From: CBDVBZ01 sp965372355 | GTDB taxonomy: Bacteria; Krumholzibacteriota; Krumholzibacteriia; WVZY01 | Assembly (NCBI GenBank): GCA_965372355.1 | Contig: CBDVBZ010000144.1 | Location: 1-8,286 of the forward strand | Direction: 5' to 3' | DNA length: 8,286 bases | In this document: positions 1 to 5,977 of the stretch, one piece after another | Layout: each line of letters starts with the position of its first letter | Numbering within the stretch: the stretch's first letter is position 1 | Notes under the pieces: model-generated | Database searches by the model: none | What the model was told of the DNA's origin: nothing | Seen by the model: the letters and a program-made list of their open reading frames with translations, nothing else | Translations under genes and position numbers: made by a program

Positions 1-108
1 TCCTTCGGACACAGTTCAACCGGCACTCAACCAAGTGCTCGGTCGAAGCTGACGTCCTTCGGACACAGTTCAACCGGCACTCAACCAAGTGCTCGGTCGA
101 AGCTGACG
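1..108. repeat. Two identical tandem copies of a 54-bp hairpin-forming repeat
   Basis: Positions 1-54 and 55-108 are base-for-base identical, and the array probably continues left of the window. Each unit can fold into two hairpins. A small one is GTCC-TTC-GGAC (54-57 with 61-64 across the copy junction). A larger imperfect one has GCACT and AGTGC as its core around a CAACCA loop, extended outward by ACCG/CGGT and TTC/GAA with a mismatch and single-base bulges. No open frame or known mobile-element end lies in it. Exact identity of neighbouring copies suggests recent duplication or homogenisation. It could be a REP/BIME-like intergenic element or a structured RNA; nothing here decides between them. 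Confidence 0.9.
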
Positions 109-190
109 TGCTCCGGGCATAGCTCAACATGGCGCCGACTTATATAAGGTCGGTTGGAGCAGACGCCCTTCAGGCGCAGCTCAACCGACG
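109..190. repeat. Degenerate third and partial fourth copy of the hairpin repeat
   Basis: After the two perfect copies, 109-165 is a diverged 57-bp unit. It keeps the GACG boundary and the 'agctcaac' segment (copies 1-2 read 'agttcaac'). Its long hairpin has a different sequence but is still paired: GCTC-AAC at 122-128 faces GTTGGAGC at 153-160, and CCGAC-TT at 135-141 faces AAGGTCGG at 147-154 around an ATAT-type loop, so the exact limits of the two stems compete by a base or two. A fourth copy starts at 166 with the small hairpin CGCC-cttca-GGCG (164-167 with 173-176) and 'cagctcaac', then loses similarity near 190. The right limit is approximate. Confidence 0.7.
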
Positions 191-287
191 ATTCTAGCTA
201 ACCGACCCCGTTGCCGATTTCGGGTGGTGGCCCGTGTTAAACTATTCCTGCATAAAGCCTTATGACGTCACGCGGGCAAAAAGAGCG
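191..287. other. Intergenic stretch upstream of the promoter
   Basis: No gene or RNA gene is recognisable here. The only clear symmetric element is the 8-bp palindrome TGACGTCA at 263-270, about 17 bases before the candidate -35 box. It could be an operator half or full site, but an 8-bp palindrome can occur by chance and no second copy is seen nearby. Confidence 0.3.
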
Positions 288-317
288 TTGACATAAACCC
301 TTGTCATCGGATATCTT
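288..317 (+). promoter_or_regulatory. Candidate sigma-70-type promoter for the acyl-CoA operon
   Basis: A perfect TTGACA lies at 288-293. With an 18-bp spacer it is followed by TATCTT at 312-317, which matches four of six TATAAT positions. Transcription would then begin near 323-326 and leave a leader of about 135 bases before the GTPase gene. It is the best promoter-like pair in the 460-base region before the first gene. The assignment assumes an ordinary housekeeping sigma consensus in an unidentified organism. Confidence 0.4.
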
Positions 318-460
318 GCTAGATGCAGGGGCGTTCACCCCTTCGGGTTGGCGCTCGCCATCGGGTTGTTGGTGACGATGCCCTCAAGTTTGTAATTTTC
401 CATAACGTTAGCTGCTATATCGGCTAGCCCCACAACCCCGTTTGGGGGATCTGCGCCCAC
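318..460 (+). promoter_or_regulatory. Structured leader with hairpin over the first Shine-Dalgarno
   Basis: The presumed leader holds several short inverted repeats: GGGG/CCCC at 328-331 with 338-341, CATCG/CGATG at 359-363 with 376-380, the palindrome TAACGTTA at 403-410, and CCCC-gttt-GGGG at 436-447. The last overlaps the G-rich ribosome binding site (GGGGG, 444-448) of the GTPase gene, so its folding would limit translation start. I looked for the B12-box of a cobalamin riboswitch, an obvious expectation for a B12-enzyme operon, and did not find it. The leader matches no riboswitch class I know. Confidence 0.3.
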
Positions 461-1432
461 ATGCAAAGCAAGTATTTGGACGGTTTCTATCGAGGTGAGA
501 TCCTCGCGGCCTCCCGGCTCATGTCAATCGTCGAGAGCGGCGGTCCGGAGGCGGAGGCGATACTTGACACGCTGTTCGCAAAGGTCGGCCGAGCGTACAA
601 GATCGGCGTGACCGGTTTGACCGGGTCGGGCAAGAGCACGCTGGTCAACCAGCTGACGCAGCGGTTTCGTCAGCGGGGCGCGACCGTCGGTGTCGTCGCT
701 GAGGATCCCACAAGCCCTTTTACGGGCGGCGCGATTCTGGGTGACCGCGTCAGAATGACGGACGCAGCGGGTGACGAGGGCGTTTTTATTCGGAGCATCG
801 CGAGCCGCGGGAGCGAAACCGGGCTGAGCACCTCTGCCATGGAGCTTGCCGATGTGCTCGACGCGTTTGGACGCGACATCATTTTTCTCGAAACGATCGG
901 CATCGGCCAGCTCGAGTACAAGATCCGTTACAGTGGTCACACAACTGTGGTAGTGCTCACGCCGGACGCGGGCGACGACGTTCAGGGGATGAAGTCGGGT
1001 CTGATGGAGATTGGCGACATCTTCGTCGTCAACAAAGCTGACCGCAAACATGCGGAGCGGTATGCCGCCGACCTTCGCTCGATCATCGAGCTCACGTCGT
1101 CGGAGCGGGATTGGCTGCCCCCCGTGGTCACCACGGTGGCCATCAAGGATGAGGGCGTAGACGATCTGCTCGCCGCGGTTGACCGTCACCGGGCCTTTCT
1201 CGAAGAGGGCAACCGCATGGCGGAGAAGCGAATCGAGTCGCTCCGCAACCGAATCACAATGATTGTCGAAGACAAGTTGAAGGAACTGTTCTGGAAAAAC
1301 GATCACACGATTGAAACGCTCGATAGGATGGTCGGAGAAGTCGCGTCGGGTAAGAAATCACCGTATCGGGCCGCCAACGAGTTGATTTCGACGAAACGTC
1401 TGAGCAACGCAGCAAAGGGGGAGTCTCCTTGA
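461..1432 (+). CDS. meaB: MeaB/ArgK-type GTPase, chaperone of a B12-dependent acyl-CoA mutase
   Basis: This is a cytoplasmic G3E-family P-loop GTPase of 323 residues, close to the usual MeaB length. In this family GTP hydrolysis gates adenosylcobalamin loading and protects or rescues the partner mutase. Visible motifs are Walker A GLTGSGKST (52-60), the MeaB-typical DPTSPFTGGAILGDRVRM block (82-99), the Walker B/ETIGIGQ segment (139-150), the switch III-like DAGDDVQGMK (169-178) and the base-specificity motif NKAD (191-194). A helical C-terminus with SPYRAANELI (300-309) resembles the dimerisation arm. One oddity is that the usual GQSE after the ETxGxG motif reads GQLE (149-152). The ATG at 461 is the first start after an in-frame stop at 425, with a GGGGG ribosome site at 444-448. 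The stop overlaps the next start by four bases, so the two proteins are probably made together, which fits a dedicated mutase chaperone. Family assignment is firm; the partner is inferred from adjacency. Confidence 0.95.
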   Translation: MQSKYLDGFYRGEILAASRLMSIVESGGPEAEAILDTLFAKVGRAYKIGVTGLTGSGKSTLVNQLTQRFRQRGATVGVVAEDPTSPFTGGAILGDRVRMTDAAGDEGVFIRSIASRGSETGLSTSAMELADVLDAFGRDIIFLETIGIGQLEYKIRYSGHTTVVVLTPDAGDDVQGMKSGLMEIGDIFVVNKADRKHAERYAADLRSIIELTSSERDWLPPVVTTVAIKDEGVDDLLAAVDRHRAFLEEGNRMAEKRIESLRNRITMIVEDKLKELFWKNDHTIETLDRMVGEVASGKKSPYRAANELISTKRLSNAAKGESP

Positions 1433-3093
1433 ATCCAAAGCTCATGGCCTCGCTGAAAGAGAAGAAAAAAGAGTATCTCGAAACCATCGAGAAGAGCCAG
1501 ACGCGTGATGCCGATTTTACAACGGTGTCTTCTGAGCCGGTGGATGTTCTCTATACGCCCGATGATGTGGCGGATATCGACGCCCTTGAAGACATCGGGT
1601 TTCCCGGTGAGTACCCATACACCCGCGGTGTGCACACGAACATGTATCGCGGCAGACTGTGGACGATGCGGCTTTTCGCAGGCCTGGGCTCGGCGAGGGA
1701 TACGAACGAGCGCTTTCACTATCTGCTCAAAAGAGGGCAGACGGGGCTGTCCGTCGCTTTCGATCTGCCGACACTCTACGGTCGCGACAGCGATGATCCG
1801 ATGGCGCTCGGTGAGGTCGGCAAGTGTGGTGTAGCCATCGACTCGCTACGTGATATGGAGAGCCTTTTTAAGGGAATCGATCTCAACAAAATCACGACGT
1901 CGATGACGATAAACGGTCCGGCGATCATCGTCTTTGCCCTCTATGTGGCGAACGGGCTGAGAAAGGGCGTGGCGCTGGAAAACCTCGCCGGCACGACACA
2001 GAACGACATTCTCAAGGAATACATCGCCCAGAAGACGTTCATTTTTCCACCGGAACCGTCGATGCGTTTAATCACGGACAAGATGACGTTTTGTACCGAA
2101 CATATGCCCAAATGGAATACGATCAGTATCAGCGGTTATCACATCCGCGAAGCGGGCTCCACGGCGGTGCAAGAACTCGCCTTTACGCTGGCCGACGGGT
2201 TCGCCTACGTCGAGGCCGGGATACAGGCGGGGCTCAATGTGGACAATTTTGCCCCTCGGCTGTCGTTCTTTTTTAACTCCCATGTCGATTTCTTCGAGGA
2301 GATCTGCAAGTACCGTGCGGCCCGACGCATCTGGGCGAAACGCATGAAGCAAAAGTACGGCGCCAAGAAGCCCCGGTCCTGGCTGATGCGGTTTCATACG
2401 CAAACCGCCGGGTGCTCGCTCACCGCGCAGCAGCCGGAGAACAACATCGTTCGCACGGCGTTTCAGGGGCTGGCCGGCGTGCTTGGCGGCACGCAGTCGC
2501 TTCACACCAATTCCATGGATGAGACACTGGGGCTGCCGACGGAAAAGGCGGCCCGCATTGCGCTTCGTACGCAGCAGCTCATCGCCTACGAGACCGGCGT
2601 CGTGAACACGGTCGATCCCCTCGGTGGCAGCTATTTTATAGAGGCGCTGACGAACAGGATGGAGGAACAGGCCGAGGAGTACTTCCAGGAGATCGACGAA
2701 CTCGGTGGCGTCATCCCCGCGATCGAGGACGGTTTCTTTGCGCGGGAGATCGGGAGGGCCGCCTGGGAGTATCAGAAGGCGGTAGAGAGCCGTCGCAAGA
2801 TCATCGTCGGCGTGAACGACTTCATAGAGGGCGACGAGGAAAGCGATATACCGATCCTCTACATCGACGAGCAGGTGGAGACGGATCAGGCGGCATCGCT
2901 AAAACAACTCCGCAAGGAGCGGGACAACGGCGCGGTTCAGGCGAAGCTCGACGCGCTGGAGAAGGCAGCCGCGACGGACGAGAACCTCGTTCCTCTTCTT
3001 CTGGATTGCGCGAAGGCGTACGCGACGGAAGGTGAGATGACGAACGTTTTCAAGAAAGTGTTTGGTGAGTACAAAGAGCCGGCGTACTTCTAG
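1429..3093 (+). CDS. B12-dependent acyl-CoA mutase large subunit; methylmalonyl-CoA mutase family with isobutyryl-CoA mutase specificity residues
   Basis: This is the catalytic TIM-barrel subunit (554 residues) of a two-subunit adenosylcobalamin mutase. It lacks its own B12 domain, which the next gene supplies. Family motifs include YPYTRG (62-67), MYRGRLWTMR (72-81), GLSVAFDLPT (106-115), QNDILKEY (191-198), SGYHIREAG (235-243) and FAPRLSFF (274-281). Using Propionibacterium numbering minus six, the CoA/radical residues Arg82, Thr85, Arg87, Gln197, Tyr243, His244, Arg283 and Ser285 are kept as Arg76, Thr79, Arg81, Gln191, Tyr237, His238, Arg277 and Ser279. The two residues that hold the methylmalonyl carboxylate are not: Tyr89 is Phe83 (codon at 1675) and Arg207 is Gln201 (codon at 2029). 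Phe plus Gln is the pair known from isobutyryl-CoA mutases (IcmA, IcmF). Ala110 sits where 2-hydroxyisobutyryl-CoA mutase has Asp. I therefore favour isobutyryl-CoA to n-butyryl-CoA isomerisation. The start is TTG, chosen for its GGGGGAG site five bases upstream; the ATG at 1444 is too far from it. The start overlaps the GTPase stop. Confidence 0.95.
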   Translation: MNPKLMASLKEKKKEYLETIEKSQTRDADFTTVSSEPVDVLYTPDDVADIDALEDIGFPGEYPYTRGVHTNMYRGRLWTMRLFAGLGSARDTNERFHYLLKRGQTGLSVAFDLPTLYGRDSDDPMALGEVGKCGVAIDSLRDMESLFKGIDLNKITTSMTINGPAIIVFALYVANGLRKGVALENLAGTTQNDILKEYIAQKTFIFPPEPSMRLITDKMTFCTEHMPKWNTISISGYHIREAGSTAVQELAFTLADGFAYVEAGIQAGLNVDNFAPRLSFFFNSHVDFFEEICKYRAARRIWAKRMKQKYGAKKPRSWLMRFHTQTAGCSLTAQQPENNIVRTAFQGLAGVLGGTQSLHTNSMDETLGLPTEKAARIALRTQQLIAYETGVVNTVDPLGGSYFIEALTNRMEEQAEEYFQEIDELGGVIPAIEDGFFAREIGRAAWEYQKAVESRRKIIVGVNDFIEGDEESDIPILYIDEQVETDQAASLKQLRKERDNGAVQAKLDALEKAAATDENLVPLLLDCAKAYATEGEMTNVFKKVFGEYKEPAYF

Positions 3094-3150
3094 CGCCGGT
3101 AGTTCGAGGCTAACCCTATTATGAACGCGTGAGTCTTCACGCGTGTAGCC
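3079..3150 (+). promoter_or_regulatory. Double hairpin between the two mutase subunit genes
   Basis: Two stem-loops fill this junction. The first, CCGGCG (3079-3084) with CGCCGG (3094-3099), clasps the stop codon of the large subunit in its loop. The second has a perfect 8-bp stem ACGCGTGA/TCACGCGT (3125-3132 with 3137-3144, loop GTCT). It is extended after an internal loop by GGCTA/TAGCC (3108-3112 with 3146-3150) and ends directly against the small-subunit ribosome site AGGTGA (3151-3156). There is no T-run, so a plain intrinsic terminator is unlikely. An RNA processing, stability or translation-tuning role is inference. Confidence 0.45.
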
Positions 3151-3160
3151 AGGTGAGTCG

Positions 3161-3568
3161 ATGAAGAAACCAATAAAGATTCTCGTAGCGAAGCCTGGGC
3201 TCGATGGCCACGACCGCGGGGCGAAGATTGTGTCGAATGCACTGCGCGATGCCGGCATGGAGGTCATCTATACGGGGCTTCACCAGACTCCGGATATGAT
3301 TGTGGAGGCGGCCGTCCAGGAGGACGTTGACGTGGTCAGCCTCAGCATTCTCTCCGGGGCCCATATGGGTTTGTTTCAGCGTGTGCGGACTCAAATGAAT
3401 GATCAGGGGTTGGAGAACGTGCCGTTGATCGGCGGAGGGATCATCCCGGATGAGGATGTGCCGAAGCTCAAAGCACTCGGTGTCAATGAGGTCTTCGGGC
3501 CCGGCACCGACACACGCGACATCGTGAAGTATGTTAAAAGCTTGTTCAAAGAAAAGGCAAAGAAGTAG
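3161..3568 (+). CDS. B12-binding small subunit of the acyl-CoA mutase
   Basis: This 135-residue protein is a stand-alone cobalamin-binding Rossmann-like domain, the size of IcmB or of the separate C-terminal domains in two-subunit methylmalonyl-CoA mutases. The base-off/His-on motif is DGHDRG at 15-20, with His17 as the lower cobalt ligand. The second binding strand is SILSGAH (62-68) and the third is the GGG turn (91-93) followed by IIPDED. It starts with IKILVAKPGLDGHDRG, typical of the family. It should pair with the large subunit to form the active holoenzyme in the cytoplasm. The start is supported by AGGTGA at 3151-3156, four bases upstream. It follows the large-subunit gene after 67 bases that hold two hairpins and precedes the dehydrogenase gene by 20 bases. 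Sequence alone does not separate isobutyryl- from methylmalonyl-type small subunits. Confidence 0.93.
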   Translation: MKKPIKILVAKPGLDGHDRGAKIVSNALRDAGMEVIYTGLHQTPDMIVEAAVQEDVDVVSLSILSGAHMGLFQRVRTQMNDQGLENVPLIGGGIIPDEDVPKLKALGVNEVFGPGTDTRDIVKYVKSLFKEKAKK

Positions 3569-3588
3569 GCCGGATAGGGAGGACGCGA

Positions 3589-4734
3589 ATGGAACCGATG
3601 GAGCTGACGGAAGAGCAGCTAATGATCCGCGAGATGGCAAGCAAGTTTGCCGATTCGGAAGTGCGGCCCATAGCCAAGGAGATCGATGCGAAGGGCGAGT
3701 ACCCTTTGGAGATGTTCCAGAAAATGGCGGAAGTCGGGTTTCTGGGTCTTTCCGTCCCGGCAGAATACGGCGGGGCCGGCGTGGACACCGTGTGTTACTC
3801 GATCGTCGTCGAGGAGTTGTCACGGGTGTGCGCCTCGACAGGTCTCTCTGTTGCGGCTCACAACTCGCTGGGCATGACACCGATTTTGCTGGCCGGCACC
3901 GAAGACCAGAAGCAGAAGTATCTTCCCGAGCTGGCGAGTGGGCAGGCCATCGGCGCCTTCTGCTTGACGGAACCGCAGGCGGGAAGCGATGCGTCGGCGA
4001 TCCAGACGCGCGCGGTGCTCAAGGGAGACAAATACTATCTAACGGGAAACAAGGTGTTCGTGACGAACGGCGGGTTCGCCAAGTATCTCATCGCGACGGC
4101 GGTCACCGACCCCGACAAGGGGGCCAAGGGGATCAGCGCGTTCATCATCGAAAACGACTATCCGGGCTTTAGCGTGGGCACGATCGAGAACAAGCTGGGC
4201 TGCCGCGCCTCGTGTACGGCGGAGATCGTTCTCGATAACTGCGAAGTGCCCAAGGAAAACCTGCTCGGTGAGGGCGGCGCCGGTTTTGGAACGTTTATGA
4301 GAACCCTCGAGGGGGGGCGGATATCGATCGCGGCGATGGCGCTCGGTATCGGGCAGGGGGCGATGGATGAGGCGAGGACGTACAGCCAGGACCGTAAACA
4401 GTTTGGCAAAACCATATCCAAGTTTCAGGCCATACAGCACATGCTGGCGACCATGGCCACGGAGATCCACGCCTCGCGGCTGATGGTCTATTATGCGAGC
4501 CGCCTCAAGGACGAGAAGAAGCCGTTTGGCATAGAGGCGTCGATGGCAAAGCTATTCGCGTCCGAGATGGCCACGCGGACGTGCGACAAGGCGCTTCAGA
4601 TCCACGGCGGTTACGGATACACGAAGGAATACGCTGTTGAGCGAATGTACCGCGATGTGAAGGTATGTGAGATCGGGGAAGGGACGAGCGAGATTCAGAG
4701 AATGATCATCGCGCGCCATCTTCTTAGTCAATAA
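3589..4734 (+). CDS. Short-chain acyl-CoA dehydrogenase, butyryl-CoA dehydrogenase type
   Basis: This FAD enzyme (381 residues, the standard length) would oxidise butyryl-CoA to crotonyl-CoA and pass electrons to electron-transfer flavoprotein, or run in reverse in fermenters. It has the N-terminal helical domain (LTEEQLMIREMA, 6-17) and the first signature AFCLTEPQAGSDAS (123-136). Next come the beta-domain ending near 235 and the C-terminal helical domain with DRKQFGK (268-274). The second signature, QIHGGYGYTKEYAVERMYRD, is at 337-356. Glu364 in EIGEGTSEIQ (361-370) is at the catalytic-base position of short/medium-chain members rather than the isovaleryl/long-chain position. The ATG at 3589 lies six bases after AGGGAGG (3576-3582). 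No etfAB genes lie in the window. Family is certain; a C4 substrate is inferred from the Glu position and the neighbours. Confidence 0.93.
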   Translation: MEPMELTEEQLMIREMASKFADSEVRPIAKEIDAKGEYPLEMFQKMAEVGFLGLSVPAEYGGAGVDTVCYSIVVEELSRVCASTGLSVAAHNSLGMTPILLAGTEDQKQKYLPELASGQAIGAFCLTEPQAGSDASAIQTRAVLKGDKYYLTGNKVFVTNGGFAKYLIATAVTDPDKGAKGISAFIIENDYPGFSVGTIENKLGCRASCTAEIVLDNCEVPKENLLGEGGAGFGTFMRTLEGGRISIAAMALGIGQGAMDEARTYSQDRKQFGKTISKFQAIQHMLATMATEIHASRLMVYYASRLKDEKKPFGIEASMAKLFASEMATRTCDKALQIHGGYGYTKEYAVERMYRDVKVCEIGEGTSEIQRMIIARHLLSQ

Positions 4735-4762
4735 ACCGCGCTATTCATTTGGGGAGGATGCG

Positions 4763-5938
4763 ATGGAAACGGCAGTTATCACAGCAGCTCTACGTGCACC
4801 CATAGGGAGGTTCCTGGGTGGGCTTTCCAGCATCCCGGCGCCGCAGCTGGGCGCCGAGGTGATCAAAGGGATCTTTGCGGAGACCGGCACCGACCCGGCG
4901 CAGGTCGATGAAGTCATCATGGGCAACGTCCTCCAGGCCGGGTTGGGTCAGAACCCTGCGAGGCAGGCAGCACTCTCCGGGGGTGTCCCACCGGCAGTGG
5001 GGGCCATGACGATCAACAAGGTGTGCGGGTCCGGTCTCAAGTCCGTGATGCTGGCGGCGCAGGCGATTCGTCTCGGCGATGCGAACCTCATTCTGGCCGG
5101 CGGTTTCGAGAACATGAGCGCCGCGCCTTATTTGATCCCCAAGGCGAGGACGGGGCTTCGGTTGGGTCATGGGGAGCTCATTGACTCGATGGTCAACGAC
5201 GGTCTCTGGGACTGTCACAACGATTTTCATATGGGGAACACGGCGGAACTGGTTTCGGAAAAATACAAGGTGAGTCGTGAGGCGCAGGACGAATACGCGT
5301 TGGGTAGTCAGCAGAAGGCTGTCAAGGCGATCGAAGAGGGTGCCTTCAGGGACGAGATCATCCCGATCACCGTGAAGAGCCGGAAGGGTGAGACGGTTGT
5401 TGATACCGATGAAGGACCGCGCAAGGACACGACGATGGAGAAACTCTCCGCGCTCAAGCCCGTTTTCAAGAAGGGTGGCACCGTGACCGCCGGCAATGCC
5501 TCGACGATCAACGACGGGGCGGCCGCCGTGCTCGTCGCATCGGAGCGCAAGGCGAAAGAACTCGGTCTGCCGATTCTTGCGACGATAGACGCGTTCGCGG
5601 TTGGTGGAATGGCTCCCGAGTGGGTCATGATGGCCCCCGTCAACGCGGTCGGAAACCTGCTGAGGAAGACAGGCGATAACATCGAGGATTACGATCTCAT
5701 CGAACTCAACGAGGCGTTTGCGGTTCAACCGGTGGCGGTGACCGCCGAGCTCGGTATGCCGCTCGACCGGGTCAACGTTAACGGCGGCGCGGTTGCGTTG
5801 GGGCACCCAATCGGCGCGTCGGGCGCCCGTGTTCTCGTCACCCTGATTCATGCGCTGCACAAGCGCGGTGGCAAGAGGGGCCTGGCGACGTTGTGCCTCG
5901 GCGGTGGCAACGCCGTGGCGATGACCGTGTCCGTGTAG
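4763..5938 (+). CDS. Acetyl-CoA acetyltransferase (thiolase II)
   Basis: This is a cytoplasmic thiolase of 391 residues, matching the tetrameric biosynthetic/acetoacetyl-CoA class. It interconverts acetoacetyl-CoA plus CoA with two acetyl-CoA. The nucleophile is Cys88 in NKVCGSGLKS (85-94). The NEAFA motif is at 316-320, His348 lies in GHPIGASGAR (347-356) and the second cysteine is Cys378 in CLGGGNA (378-384). These positions are almost the same as Cys89, His348 and Cys378 of the Zoogloea enzyme, so the catalytic set is complete. The ATG at 4763 has GGGGAGG at 4751-4757, five bases upstream; an ATG at 4758 is out of frame and too close. In this operon it would carry out the last cleavage step of butyrate-type beta-oxidation, or the first condensation in the opposite direction. 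A broader 3-ketoacyl-CoA range cannot be excluded. Confidence 0.95.
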   Translation: METAVITAALRAPIGRFLGGLSSIPAPQLGAEVIKGIFAETGTDPAQVDEVIMGNVLQAGLGQNPARQAALSGGVPPAVGAMTINKVCGSGLKSVMLAAQAIRLGDANLILAGGFENMSAAPYLIPKARTGLRLGHGELIDSMVNDGLWDCHNDFHMGNTAELVSEKYKVSREAQDEYALGSQQKAVKAIEEGAFRDEIIPITVKSRKGETVVDTDEGPRKDTTMEKLSALKPVFKKGGTVTAGNASTINDGAAAVLVASERKAKELGLPILATIDAFAVGGMAPEWVMMAPVNAVGNLLRKTGDNIEDYDLIELNEAFAVQPVAVTAELGMPLDRVNVNGGAVALGHPIGASGARVLVTLIHALHKRGGKRGLATLCLGGGNAVAMTVSV

Positions 5939-5977
5939 CCGTTTCTGGGTGTGATGTAAGAAAGGAGTGGACGTTCG

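Noticed and set aside
109..165. Integron attC site (an RYYYAAC-like GCTCAAC facing GTTGGAGC)
   Set aside because: The right arm does not fit GTTRRRY, copies 1-2 lack a GTT core, units are shorter than most attC sites, and there are no cassette genes between copies.
1..190. CRISPR array
   Set aside because: The 54-bp identical units are directly adjacent with no unique spacers between them, and no cas genes are present.
318..460. Cobalamin riboswitch in the leader of the B12-enzyme operon
   Set aside because: No B12-box-like segment is visible and the leader is short for this class. Only generic small hairpins are seen.
524..1306. A 260-codon minus-strand open frame opposite the GTPase gene
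   Set aside because: Antisense to a gene with clear GTPase motifs, low-complexity composition, and no domain recognised.
3079..3150. Intrinsic transcription terminator between the mutase subunit genes
   Set aside because: Stems are strong but no T-run follows either of them, and ending the transcript here would separate two subunits that must work together.
3531..4172. A 213-codon plus-strand frame overlapping the start of the acyl-CoA dehydrogenase
   Set aside because: Its product is Arg/Gly-rich with no domain, and the overlapping dehydrogenase frame has full family signatures and a good ribosome site.
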